Positions 1-5,326 of a DNA stretch of 5,889 nt are shown in pieces (position 1 is the first letter of the stretch; each line of letters opens with the position of its first letter). The DNA is taken from positions 1 through 5,889 of the forward strand of contig QNAY01000093.1 in assembly GCA_003645605.1 (NCBI GenBank), given 5' to 3'. A program made the position numbers and the translations under genes. The notes beneath the pieces are model-generated. The model searched no databases. It saw only the letters and a list, made by a program, of their open reading frames with translations, and was not told where the DNA came from. Source of the DNA: Thermodesulfobacteriota bacterium. Lineage in GTDB: Bacteria > Desulfobacterota > Dissulfuribacteria > Dissulfuribacterales > UBA3076.

Positions 1-147
1 AACAAGCTGGTTTATTTTGAAGAAACGCAAGACGTAACTGCTGCTATTGCCAGAGAAAAAGAAATAAAGAAATGGCGAAGAGAGAAGAAGAATCAATTGG
101 TGAACCGGATGAACCCAAACTGGCAAGACCTGAGTTCTGGATGGTAA
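1..147 (+). CDS. GIY-YIG nuclease family protein (UPF0213-like), C-terminal 48 codons
   Basis: The first 48 codons form an open frame ending at TAA (145-147); the start and the catalytic GIY-YIG core lie left of the window. The visible residues contain the tail typical of small (about 80-95 aa) stand-alone GIY-YIG proteins: KLVYFEE, then AIAREKEIKKWRREKK (about residues 15-30 of the fragment), then MNPNWQDLSSGW before the stop. In this family the KLVYYE strand and the AI-RE-IKKW helix complete the nuclease fold, and the conserved Glu of the REK-IK helix takes part in metal binding. The biological role of these small chromosomal proteins is poorly defined. A short dispersed repeat begins one base after the stop codon, an arrangement I associate with this family (see the repeat entry). 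Assignment is by motif recognition only, but the tail is distinctive. Confidence 0.88.
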   Translation, partial: NKLVYFEETQDVTAAIAREKEIKKWRREKKNQLVNRMNPNWQDLSSGW

Positions 148-174
148 AGATTTCTCCCTTTGGTCGAAATGACA
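148..174. repeat. Short dispersed repeat behind the GIY-YIG gene (left copy)
   Basis: Bases 152-173 read TTCTCCCTTTGG followed by TCGAAATGAC. The reverse complement matches the last 22 bases of the window (5868-5889) with one mismatch, so the same element occurs inverted at the two ends of the window. It begins immediately after the GIY-YIG stop codon. Repeats of this type (TTCTCCCTTCGG-TCGAAATGACA and relatives) are, from memory, common multi-copy intergenic elements, often next to GIY-YIG genes. Whether the nuclease acts on them is inference. Confidence 0.7.
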
Positions 175-269
175 TGACAGCGCGAATCATGACACATTAG
201 CGTGAACGGTTACCAATATTGTTGTGTTCCGGCCAAATACGTGATAAAGATCGATCACAAATCTTGATT

Positions 270-324
270 AACCCTGAACCCTGAACTTTGAACCCTGAAC
301 CCTGAACTTTGAACCTTTGAACCC
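270..324. repeat. GAACC-type tandem repeat tract upstream of the M23 gene
   Basis: Two perfect 21-bp copies (270-290 and 291-311), each built from AACCCTG, AACCCTG and AACTTTG heptads, are followed by a partial unit AACCTTTGAACCC (312-324). The heptad phase makes the reverse strand read as an artificial FKVQGSG peptide repeat. The tract ends 14 nt before the GTG start of the M23 gene. A related tract lies at 3524-3568, in front of the GH13 gene; the last 20 bases of this tract match it with a single-base length difference. Such tracts are abundant between genes in some Desulfobacterota genomes (recollection, not searched). Confidence 0.85.
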
Positions 325-338
325 ATAAACGGTTATTT

Positions 339-1685
339 GTGAACAATAATTTTTTTCGTAATTTGATCCTTTTTTCTGTATTTTTATGTATCCTGTTAAT
401 CGGTTTCCAGATAAGCGATTCCAGATCCCGAAAAACCTCGTCCGCACAAGATACTCTCACATCAAACCAAGCTGTTCCGGTCGGAAACAAGGATACTGAG
501 ACCCTTGCCGGCTACACAGCAAAAATAAAACCGGTTGTCATAGTCAAGGGTAGTATCAAGCCCGGCGAGACCTTTTCCCACGCACTGGAAAGAAACAAGG
601 TGGATAGGGCACTGGAATCTCAAGTCATTGAAGGACTTTCACAGGTCGTTGATTTCAGAAAATGCAGGCCCGGTGATTCTTTCCGTGTCTCACTGGATGA
701 TTGCGGAGGGCTCATTCGGTGTACTTATGAAAGGGGTCCGTTTGAAATCTATGCATTAGAGCCGGATGAGGACAACGAAAAAGAGTTCCATGCCTTCAGA
801 GACTCGGTTTTGCTGGAATGCCGTTTGACAAAACTATCAGGGATAATAGACAGTTCTCTGTTTTCCGCCTTCTCAAAGATTGAGGCCAACAGCAGGCTCT
901 CCATGGCCTTTGCAGATATATTTGTATCCAGGTTGGATTTTAATACTGAAACCAGGTACGGCGACCGGTTTGACGTAATCGTTGAGGAATATTTCAAGGA
1001 TGATCGTTTTGTGGGTTATGGCAGAATAGTGGCAGCACAGTATAAAAACCATTGTAACGGCTTTGACGCCTACTATTACGAGCCCGAAGGTCAAACCAGG
1101 GGAAAATACTACGATTCCACCGGCAGGGAGGTCGGAACTTCTTTTTTAAGATCTCCTCTTCCTTTCTACAGAGTGACATCCAAATTTACCAAGAGACGTC
1201 TGCACCCGATCCTCAAGGTCTATCGCCCTCACCTTGGAGTGGATCTTGCCGCCCCTATAGGTACACGCATAATGGCTGCGGCAGATGGCAGGGTCGGTTT
1301 TGCGGGCTGGCAAAAAGGTTTTGGCAGAACCGTTATCTTAAAACACCCCGGAGGTTACAAGACTTATTACGGGCACCTTTCCCGGTTTGCCAAAGGGATA
1401 AAAAAGGGAACCCGGGTCGAACAAAAGCAAATAATAGGTTATGTAGGGTCAAGTGGTTTGTCCACCGGACCGCATCTTGACTATCGAATCAAGGAAAATG
1501 GCGTATTCAAAAATCCTTTCAATATGAAATTCAAGCCTAAATCCAGGCTCTCGGGCAAGACGCTGGATGACTACATTGAAAAACAAGGCGAATGGGGACA
1601 ACTTCTTGAAAATAATTCAGCCCCCAAAACTCTGCAGATTGAAACACGAAAAATCAGGAAACAACCCGATGGCTGGCTGGGTTAG
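339..1685 (+). CDS. Membrane-anchored M23-family peptidoglycan DD-metalloendopeptidase
   Basis: This 448-aa protein is a predicted murein endopeptidase acting on peptide crosslinks in the periplasm. Residues 8-24 are a hydrophobic N-terminal segment fitting a signal anchor. Residues about 66-140 look like the LysM/OapA-like N-terminal module (VKGSIKPGETFSHAL, then VVDFRKCRPGDSFRV), and about 180-275 like the second Csd3/MepM-type domain (FADIF-SRLDF, YGDRFDVIVEE). The M23 domain covers about 285-395: zinc ligands H298 and D302 in HLGVD, H346 in YGHLS, and H379 in GPHLDYRI. The usual third ligand of the HxH motif is Asp (D381), a variant I recall from other deltaproteobacterial and Bacteroidetes members. 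GTG at 339 is the first start after an in-frame TGA at 318, with no clear Shine-Dalgarno. The 3' end overlaps the lytic transglycosylase gene by 17 bp, so the two are probably co-translated. Confidence 0.9.
   Translation: MNNNFFRNLILFSVFLCILLIGFQISDSRSRKTSSAQDTLTSNQAVPVGNKDTETLAGYTAKIKPVVIVKGSIKPGETFSHALERNKVDRALESQVIEGLSQVVDFRKCRPGDSFRVSLDDCGGLIRCTYERGPFEIYALEPDEDNEKEFHAFRDSVLLECRLTKLSGIIDSSLFSAFSKIEANSRLSMAFADIFVSRLDFNTETRYGDRFDVIVEEYFKDDRFVGYGRIVAAQYKNHCNGFDAYYYEPEGQTRGKYYDSTGREVGTSFLRSPLPFYRVTSKFTKRRLHPILKVYRPHLGVDLAAPIGTRIMAAADGRVGFAGWQKGFGRTVILKHPGGYKTYYGHLSRFAKGIKKGTRVEQKQIIGYVGSSGLSTGPHLDYRIKENGVFKNPFNMKFKPKSRLSGKTLDDYIEKQGEWGQLLENNSAPKTLQIETRKIRKQPDGWLG
1656..1660 (+). promoter_or_regulatory. 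Ribosome binding site that sets the lytic transglycosylase start
   Basis: AGGAA lies inside the end of the M23 gene and is separated from ATG 1669 by 8 nt. The reading frame is open upstream to ATG 1567, but those 34 extra codons would sit in front of a good signal peptide and overlap the M23 gene by 119 bp. This site therefore favours the start at 1669. Confidence 0.7.
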
Positions 1686-2556
1686 GTCTTCTCCAGCTCT
1701 CCTTATTATTTTCGTCCTTTCTTCTCTTATTTGCCCTGTTTTGTGTCCTGCCTCCAATGCTAAAGATGCCTCTGTCTGGGAACCTCTTATAGAGCATTTA
1801 ATAAAGGACGGAGAGAACGAGGCGACAATTCGTAGTATATTTACCAGACGCGAAGTCCAATTTAATCCCAGGGTCATGCCCCGCAAGCTTTCTCACAAGG
1901 AGAGCAAACTTGATTACAGTAAGTTTCTCAGGCCTGAACGCCTTTCAAGGGCCAGCGTTTTTTTGGATACGCATAAAGAATTACTGATTCGGATAGAAGG
2001 TGAATACGGTGTACCCAAGGAAATAAAAGTGGCGATCCTCCTTGTGGAGACAGACCTTGGCCGTTACTTGGGTCCTGATCGCGCCTTTAATATATTGGCG
2101 AGTATGGCGGCAGCAACTGATATGGATCGTGTAAAACCCTGGCTTCCTCCTGAACTGCTTGAATCTACCGAAAGAGAACGCTTGGAAAAGAAACTTAAAG
2201 ATAAGTCCCAGTGGGCCTATGAGGAACTCAGGGCACTCCTGATCTATTCTAAACAAAATAAAATAGACCCCCTGGAAATCAAGGGCTCAATCTTCGGGGC
2301 CATAGGGCTGTGCCAGTTCATGCCTTCAAACGCCCTTCGCTTTGGAATCGACCATGACCACAACGGTAAAGTAGACCTGTTCTCAGAACCCGATGCCCTT
2401 GCCAGTATGGCAAATTACATAAGAAACTACGGATGGAAAGACAATCTCAGCCGCAAGGAGCAGGAAGCTGTCATCCTCAGATATAACTACAGCCGCCCAT
2501 ACGCAAGGACTGTACTTGATGTGGCGGAAAAGCTTTCAGGCAGTGTCAACGAATGA
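1669..2556 (+). CDS. MltB-family lytic murein transglycosylase (SLT_2 domain), exported
   Basis: The 295-aa product is predicted to cleave the MurNAc-GlcNAc bond of peptidoglycan with formation of 1,6-anhydroMurNAc. Residues 1-31 are a signal peptide: MAGWVR, a hydrophobic core (ALLIIFVLSSLI), then a likely cut after ASNA; no proper lipobox is visible, so it is probably soluble, unlike E. coli MltB. The MltB signature follows in order: VPKEIKVAILLVETDLGRYLG with the catalytic Glu at about 127, GAIGLCQFMPS at about 210-220, an EF-hand-like DHDHNGKVDLF at about 228-238 corresponding to the calcium site of Slt35, and ALASMANYIRNYGW. The C-terminal NYSRPYARTVLDVA is also typical. It overlaps the upstream M23 gene by 17 bp and has an internal SD, so coupled translation is likely. 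A longer reading from 1567 is possible but less likely. Confidence 0.9.
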   Translation: MAGWVRSSPALLIIFVLSSLICPVLCPASNAKDASVWEPLIEHLIKDGENEATIRSIFTRREVQFNPRVMPRKLSHKESKLDYSKFLRPERLSRASVFLDTHKELLIRIEGEYGVPKEIKVAILLVETDLGRYLGPDRAFNILASMAAATDMDRVKPWLPPELLESTERERLEKKLKDKSQWAYEELRALLIYSKQNKIDPLEIKGSIFGAIGLCQFMPSNALRFGIDHDHNGKVDLFSEPDALASMANYIRNYGWKDNLSRKEQEAVILRYNYSRPYARTVLDVAEKLSGSVNE

Positions 2557-2786
2557 TGGCCTAAACAGCAGCCCGAAGCGCAGTGTCAAGGGCGTTCTCA
2601 AAGGAGACACTTACCATGCCTCTGCCTTTTGGGTATGCACACTTTTGCGGATTTTTTTTATGCCTGGTGGAACCGGGCATGACCATTTCCAGGCATTGCC
2701 TGCAGGTAACCTGAACAAAGAGCTGCCTTTATGTTACTCAGTGGAAATCAGTAAAAATGTCTTATCTGGAATGTAGAACTCTGTGA
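2557..2786 (+). other. Intergenic stretch between the lytic transglycosylase and the tRNA-Sec remnant
   Basis: No supported gene. A 10-bp direct repeat GCAGTGTCAA occurs at 2540-2549 (last codons of the transglycosylase) and 2580-2589. A 32-codon frame (2616-2714) follows an AAGGAG at 2601-2606, but its peptide has no recognisable features. A run of eight T lies at 2652-2659 without a convincing stem in front of it. If a tRNA-Sec 5' half once stood here it is gone: GGAAGCGC, the expected partner of the surviving acceptor strand, is absent. Confidence 0.5.
2660..2696. repeat. 8-bp inverted repeat (hairpin) in the intergenic scar
   Basis: ATGCCTGG (2660-2667) is perfectly complementary to CCAGGCAT (2689-2696), with a 21-nt loop. 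It follows directly on a T-run and is not followed by one, so it is not a standard terminator on the plus strand. On the minus strand a hairpin here would be followed by A residues. Function unknown. Confidence 0.4.
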
Positions 2787-2815
2787 GTGGGTTCGATTCC
2801 CACGCGCTTCCGCCA
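2787..2815 (+). tRNA. selC: tRNA-Sec 3' fragment (T arm and acceptor strand only)
   Basis: The stretch folds as the 3' end of a tRNA: T stem GTGGG (2787-2791), T loop TTCGATT (2792-2798), stem CCCAC (2799-2803), then GCGCTTCC (2804-2811), discriminator G and encoded CCA (2813-2815). There are eight acceptor bases between the T stem and the discriminator, where normal tRNAs have seven; an 8-bp acceptor is specific to bacterial selenocysteine tRNA, and the ending CTTCCGCCA matches E. coli selC. No D arm, UCA anticodon, long variable arm or 5' strand GGAAGCGC occurs in the preceding bases, so this is not a functional gene. Likely origins are the distal att copy of an element that integrated at selC, or a deletion remnant. 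Confidence 0.75.
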
Positions 2816-2846
2816 TTTGATTTCAAAGGGTTATTGCTATTGCCAC

Positions 2847-2865
2847 AAAATGCCGTTGGCATTTT
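2847..2865. terminator. Possible bidirectional terminator hairpin behind the tRNA remnant
   Basis: AAAATGCC, loop GTT, GGCATTTT: a perfect 8-bp stem with a 3-nt loop, with an A-run on the left arm and a T-run on the right, as in short bidirectional terminators. It lies 31 nt after the tRNA-Sec CCA end and could be the old selC terminator. The stem has only four G-C pairs, so it would be weak. Confidence 0.35.
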
Positions 2866-2873
2866 AGCTCAAG

Positions 2874-3459
2874 ATGATCAGAGAAAGACCTGCTATAGAG
2901 CCTGATATTGCCCCCGGGAATGATCTTGTTAATATGATTGCAAGGACGGATCAAAAATGCCGAAGCTGGAGGGAGAAACTTGGCTGGATTGATCACTTGC
3001 TTTCTGATGACACATTTGAGCTTAACACAGAGCAACTCATTTACCTGGCGATCTATCTCCGTTTCATAGGGACGGGTAGAAATACCCTGTACTGAGGATG
3101 GGCGGCACTTTCGCCCGTCTCATCACGCAAGGATGGCGCATCACATTCAGGACCGTCTGTCCAAAATCACCACACCGGAAAATGTATTTATCATCAGGAG
3201 AATCTATCCGTAGCTTCTATCCTTTACCAGCAGTTTTACCAGCAAGGAACCGCTCACACGAATACGGGACATTGCTCACAGAAACGATATCCCCAAGGAG
3301 CTCAAGAATGAGATCAAAAATACGCCCCAGAACAAGCTGCACCGGTGCGCCGGTCCTGAGGACCTTGCCCCCTCGGCAGCCCTGCTTAAAAGGATAACGG
3401 CCCCGGATGCCGGTTATTCACCCGATTTCGTAAAGGGGTTCAGAACCGTTGAGTCGTGA
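2874..3459 (+). pseudogene. Internal fragment of a large protein gene (glucan-dikinase/PEP-binding-protein-like), disrupted
   Basis: Two frames together give about 195 codons of one conserved protein region. Frame 1 (2874-3092) includes FELNTEQLIYLAIYLRFIG and RNTLY, then TGA at 3093. From 3094 the neighbouring frame continues with EDGRHFRPSHHARMAHHI and RLSKITTPENVFIIRRIYP, meets TAG at 3211, and goes on with KEPLTRIRDIAHRNDIPKEL, LHRCAGPEDL, LLKRITAPDAGYSPDFV before stopping at 3457-3459. The joins are explained by a 2-nt loss in a TGC-GAG pair (the family, as I remember it, reads NTLYCEDGG) and by TGG to TAG. The region has neither a proper N-terminus nor the rest of the protein. I recall these motifs from proteins with a PEP/pyruvate-binding dikinase domain related to glucan water dikinases; that would fit the GH13 gene next door, but the family name is uncertain. 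The decay itself is clear. Confidence 0.6.
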
Positions 3460-3467
3460 GTTCTGAA
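3439..3467. repeat. 8-bp inverted repeat at the end of the broken gene
   Basis: TTCAGAAC (3439-3446) and GTTCTGAA (3460-3467) are perfect complements around a 13-nt loop. The left arm starts exactly where the recognisable homology of the pseudogene ends, so it may mark the breakpoint that removed the downstream part of that gene. Confidence 0.45.
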
Positions 3468-3492
3468 TGGAGAAGGCATGAGAGTAAAACGA

Positions 3493-3515
3493 GGGGAGCA
3501 TATGTCATGCCCCCC
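3493..3515. repeat. G/C-rich hairpin upstream of the GH13 gene
   Basis: GGGGAGCAT, loop ATGTC, ATGCCCCCC form a 9-position stem with one mismatch (A3497 against C3511). It is followed by seven A residues, so it lacks the U-tract of a plus-strand intrinsic terminator. It lies in the leader region of the GH13 gene and could affect readthrough or the mRNA 5' end; no function is shown. Confidence 0.4.
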
Positions 3516-3523
3516 AAAAAAAT

Positions 3524-3568
3524 AACCCTGAACCATTGAACCCCGAACCTTTGAACCTTTGAACCCTT
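3524..3568. repeat. GAACC-type repeat tract upstream of the GH13 gene
   Basis: This tract is made of AACCCTGAACC, ATTGAACCCCG and AACCTTTGAACCTTTGAACCC pieces. Its end (3546-3566) matches 305-324 of the first tract except for one extra base. It stops just before the AAGGAG (3575-3580) of the GH13 gene. Both tracts in the window thus sit directly in front of translation starts. Confidence 0.8.
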
Positions 3569-3586
3569 ACCAAAAAGGAGAGCGCC

Positions 3587-4921
3587 ATGAAAAAACCTGA
3601 AAAGATGATCATCTATAACCTGTTTCCCTTGTTGGCCGGAAAGTTCACAGATTGGGAAAGGCATTTATTAAGAGCATCTGAAATGGGCTTCAACTGGGTC
3701 TTTGTTAATCCCATTCAGCGTCCAGGTGAGTCAGGCAGCCTTTATTCAATAGCGGATTATTATGATTTCAACCCTGTCTTGGTTGACCAAAAGAGTAAAA
3801 AAGCACCCAGGGAACAGGCAAAAGAGGCGATCAAGACCGCAAAAAAACTAGGTCTCAATGCGATGATTGACCTGGTAATCAACCATTGTTCTGTAGATTC
3901 AGATCTGATTAAATCACATCCCGAATGGTTTCTGTGGGAGTCTGATGGTCATGTGGCCCATCCTTTCTGTGACGAAGACGGAAAAAAGGTGGTCTGGAAG
4001 GACCTGGCAAAGTTCGATCACAGAGATACAAGGGACAAAGAGGGGCTCTTTCAATATTTTCTCAATATAGTGAATTTCTTGATTGAATTGGGTTTTAAGG
4101 GATTTCGCTGTGACGCCGCCTACCAGGTTCCCAAAAGCCTGTGGGAAAGACTCATTAAAGAGACAAGGAAGGAGCATCCTGATGTGGTCTTTTTTGCAGA
4201 GACACTCGGATGTCCATCAGACCAGACCAGAAGGACCGCCGGCGCCGGTTTTGATTATATATTCAACAGCTCCAAATGGTGGGATTTCAACAGCCCGTGG
4301 TTGATGGCACAATATGCCCTTACGCGAGAAGTTGTCCCTTCTATTAGCTTTCCTGAAAGCCACGATACTGTGAGACTCTGCGAGGAACTTCATGGAAACA
4401 TACAAGGGCTTAAACAACGCTATCTGTTTTCAGCGCTGTTTTCAGCAGGTGTCATGATGCCCATGGGATTTGAATTCGGTTTTTGCAAAAGGTCTCATGT
4501 GGTAAAAACCAAACCGGAAGATTGGGAAGAAACTGATATTGATCTGACTTCTTTCATTGCTGAGGTCAACAATTTGAAATCGAATCAAGCAATCTTTCAG
4601 GAAGAGGCCCTTACTGAAATATTGTATGCCGGCAATCCAAATATCCTGCTTATGTGGAAGGCATCCATCAATGGTCAAAAAGAGGCCTTGCTGATTCTTA
4701 ACAAGGACATTTATAATAAACAGCATTTTTATGCGGAAAGCCTGCAGGGATTTGTCCAGGCAGGAGCCCCGCTCAGAGATCTCTCTCCAGAATACCCAAT
4801 GGAGTATATTTCAGTGCCGTTTTCATACGATCTCCGGCCGGGACAAGGGATCGTACTGATCACTTCAAGAGATTGTAGGCGTTCACAGGGCACCGCATCT
4901 GCTTTGTTGTCGGGCACTTGA
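3587..4921 (+). CDS. GH13 alpha-amylase-superfamily enzyme, GlgE (maltosyltransferase)-like
   Basis: This 444-aa protein carries the GH13 (beta/alpha)8 catalytic core from near its start (YNLFPLL, FNWVFVNPI) to about residue 300. The conserved regions are intact: DLVINH (95-100); GFRCDAA with R174 and nucleophile D176; VFFAET with acid/base E205; and SFPESHD with transition-state pair H259-D260. The context of these motifs (HPEWF after region I, KETRKEHPDVVFFAE, HDTVRLCEEL) most resembles GlgE-type maltosyltransferases and their relatives, but the N-terminal domain of GlgE is absent, so the acceptor and donor are open. Residues about 335-426 form the C-terminal beta domain; the last 17 residues (SRDCRRSQG... 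) look unlike the family and may be a tail acquired by a 3' rearrangement. No signal peptide, so cytoplasmic alpha-glucan, trehalose or maltose-1-phosphate metabolism is likely. SD AAGGAG lies 6 nt before ATG 3587. Confidence 0.85.
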   Translation: MKKPEKMIIYNLFPLLAGKFTDWERHLLRASEMGFNWVFVNPIQRPGESGSLYSIADYYDFNPVLVDQKSKKAPREQAKEAIKTAKKLGLNAMIDLVINHCSVDSDLIKSHPEWFLWESDGHVAHPFCDEDGKKVVWKDLAKFDHRDTRDKEGLFQYFLNIVNFLIELGFKGFRCDAAYQVPKSLWERLIKETRKEHPDVVFFAETLGCPSDQTRRTAGAGFDYIFNSSKWWDFNSPWLMAQYALTREVVPSISFPESHDTVRLCEELHGNIQGLKQRYLFSALFSAGVMMPMGFEFGFCKRSHVVKTKPEDWEETDIDLTSFIAEVNNLKSNQAIFQEEALTEILYAGNPNILLMWKASINGQKEALLILNKDIYNKQHFYAESLQGFVQAGAPLRDLSPEYPMEYISVPFSYDLRPGQGIVLITSRDCRRSQGTASALLSGT

Positions 4922-4933
4922 AGTACAGGGAGT

Positions 4934-4958
4934 GCGTCTGCGTACCCGTACGCCTCGC
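4934..4958. repeat. Strong hairpin 12 nt after the GH13 stop
   Basis: GCGTAC (4940-4945), CC, GTACGC (4948-4953) form a tight palindrome, extended through a small internal loop by GCG (4934-4936) and CGC (4956-4958). It has no following T-run. It could still protect the mRNA 3' end or slow transcription. The surrounding sequence 4922-5018 contains no recognisable gene. Confidence 0.4.
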
Positions 4959-5018
4959 ATCTGCATCACGCTTACAGTTCGGTGTGTGGTAAAACGGGCG
5001 TTGTAATCCCATGAACGG

Positions 5019-5144
5019 TCACTGGTCATCCAATCCGATATATAAAACGTCGCCACTGCTGTTTGCAAATGCTGAAATAACCCTTAAATATTCATTATGC
5101 CAATTCTGTTTATATTCAACAGTTTGAGATTCCTTATTGGCCAT
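5019..5144 (-). pseudogene. Truncated Schlafen/AlbA_2-domain (DUF/AAA_4-type) protein, first 41 codons
   Basis: From ATG at 5144 the minus strand reads MANKESQTVEYKQNW, then EYLRVISAFANSSG, then DVLYIGLDD, and meets TGA at 5021-5019. This is the start of the Schlafen AlbA_2 domain found in RecG-like putative transcription regulators and in some defence proteins: ES-x-x-(V/L)E(Y/F)K, then the FAN(A/S)xGG(x)LYIG-(V/I/L)DD strand. Those proteins normally run to 200-500 aa. Here homology stops right after DD, and no frame beyond 5019 continues it, so the remainder was lost, probably by a junction near 5020. A GGTGA (5154-5150) precedes the ATG by 5 nt. The gene follows the attC-like site on the same strand and may be a second cassette of the same array. 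Confidence 0.7.
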
Positions 5145-5232
5145 ATTATTCACCAGCTAAATATAATGAGAGTATCACTTCACGTTTACCGAATACTGCG
5201 GGATTCTGCTCTGCATAATGCTTCCAAAAAAC

Positions 5233-5307
5233 GATGAACTTGGAGCGTGAGACAAGACCCGCAAAACCGCCTTGGTTTTGGCGTCCGACTTAACGCAATT
5301 GTTCTGC
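5233..5307 (-). other. Integron attC-like recombination site behind the PIN toxin gene
   Basis: A 75-bp imperfect palindrome with nested stems sharing one axis at about 5270.5: GAAC/GTTC (5236-5239, 5301-5304), GCGT/ACGC (5245-5248, 5293-5296), GAC/GTC (5256-5258, 5283-5285) and AAAACC/GGTTTT (5263-5268, 5274-5279). Read on the minus strand it starts GCAGAACAATTGCGTTAAG then TCGGACGCC. This closely follows the aadA-type attC opening TAACAATTCGTTCAAG-CCGACGCC, with an extra base as in the L box. It ends in GTTCATC, where GTTRRRY is expected. R'' lies 19 nt after the PIN stop codon on the same strand, the position of attC in a gene cassette. The outer boxes deviate from RYYYAAC/GTTRRRY, so it may be degenerate or a lineage variant. 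No IntI gene is in the window. Confidence 0.6.
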
Positions 5308-5326
5308 CACATTTCGGTCTTTGAAT

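Noticed and set aside
241..258. GTGA...TCAC pair resembling a CRP/FNR operator
   Set aside because: The half-sites are 10 nt apart rather than the expected 6, and no convincing promoter is placed next to it.
197..490. 97-codon minus-strand frame with FKVQGSG repeats
   Set aside because: It is produced by translating the GAACC heptad tract and overlaps the start of the M23 gene.
1567..1668. N-terminal extension of the lytic transglycosylase from ATG 1567
   Set aside because: It would put 34 charged residues before a good signal peptide and overlap the M23 gene by 119 bp; ATG 1669 has its own Shine-Dalgarno.
2652..2659. Intrinsic terminator of the murein hydrolase operon
   Set aside because: The T-run has no stable stem directly upstream; the only clear stem starts after it.
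2616..2714. 32-codon frame with an AAGGAG 9 nt upstream
   Set aside because: The peptide shows no recognisable family, and it lies in a decayed region with a T-run and a hairpin inside the frame.
3093..3095. TGA as a selenocysteine codon in the broken gene, given the tRNA-Sec remnant nearby
   Set aside because: The TGA falls at a recalled Cys position, but the protein-like sequence continues only in the next frame, so a 2-nt loss explains it better; the tRNA remnant is itself not functional.
3098..3397. 99-codon plus-strand frame
   Set aside because: The neighbouring frame over the same bases carries the conserved motifs; this one is a shadow with Arg/Ser/Pro-rich random composition.
4883..5068. 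61-codon minus-strand frame behind the GH13 gene
   Set aside because: It overlaps both the GH13 C-terminus and the Schlafen fragment in another frame, and its Arg-rich tail comes from the hairpin region.
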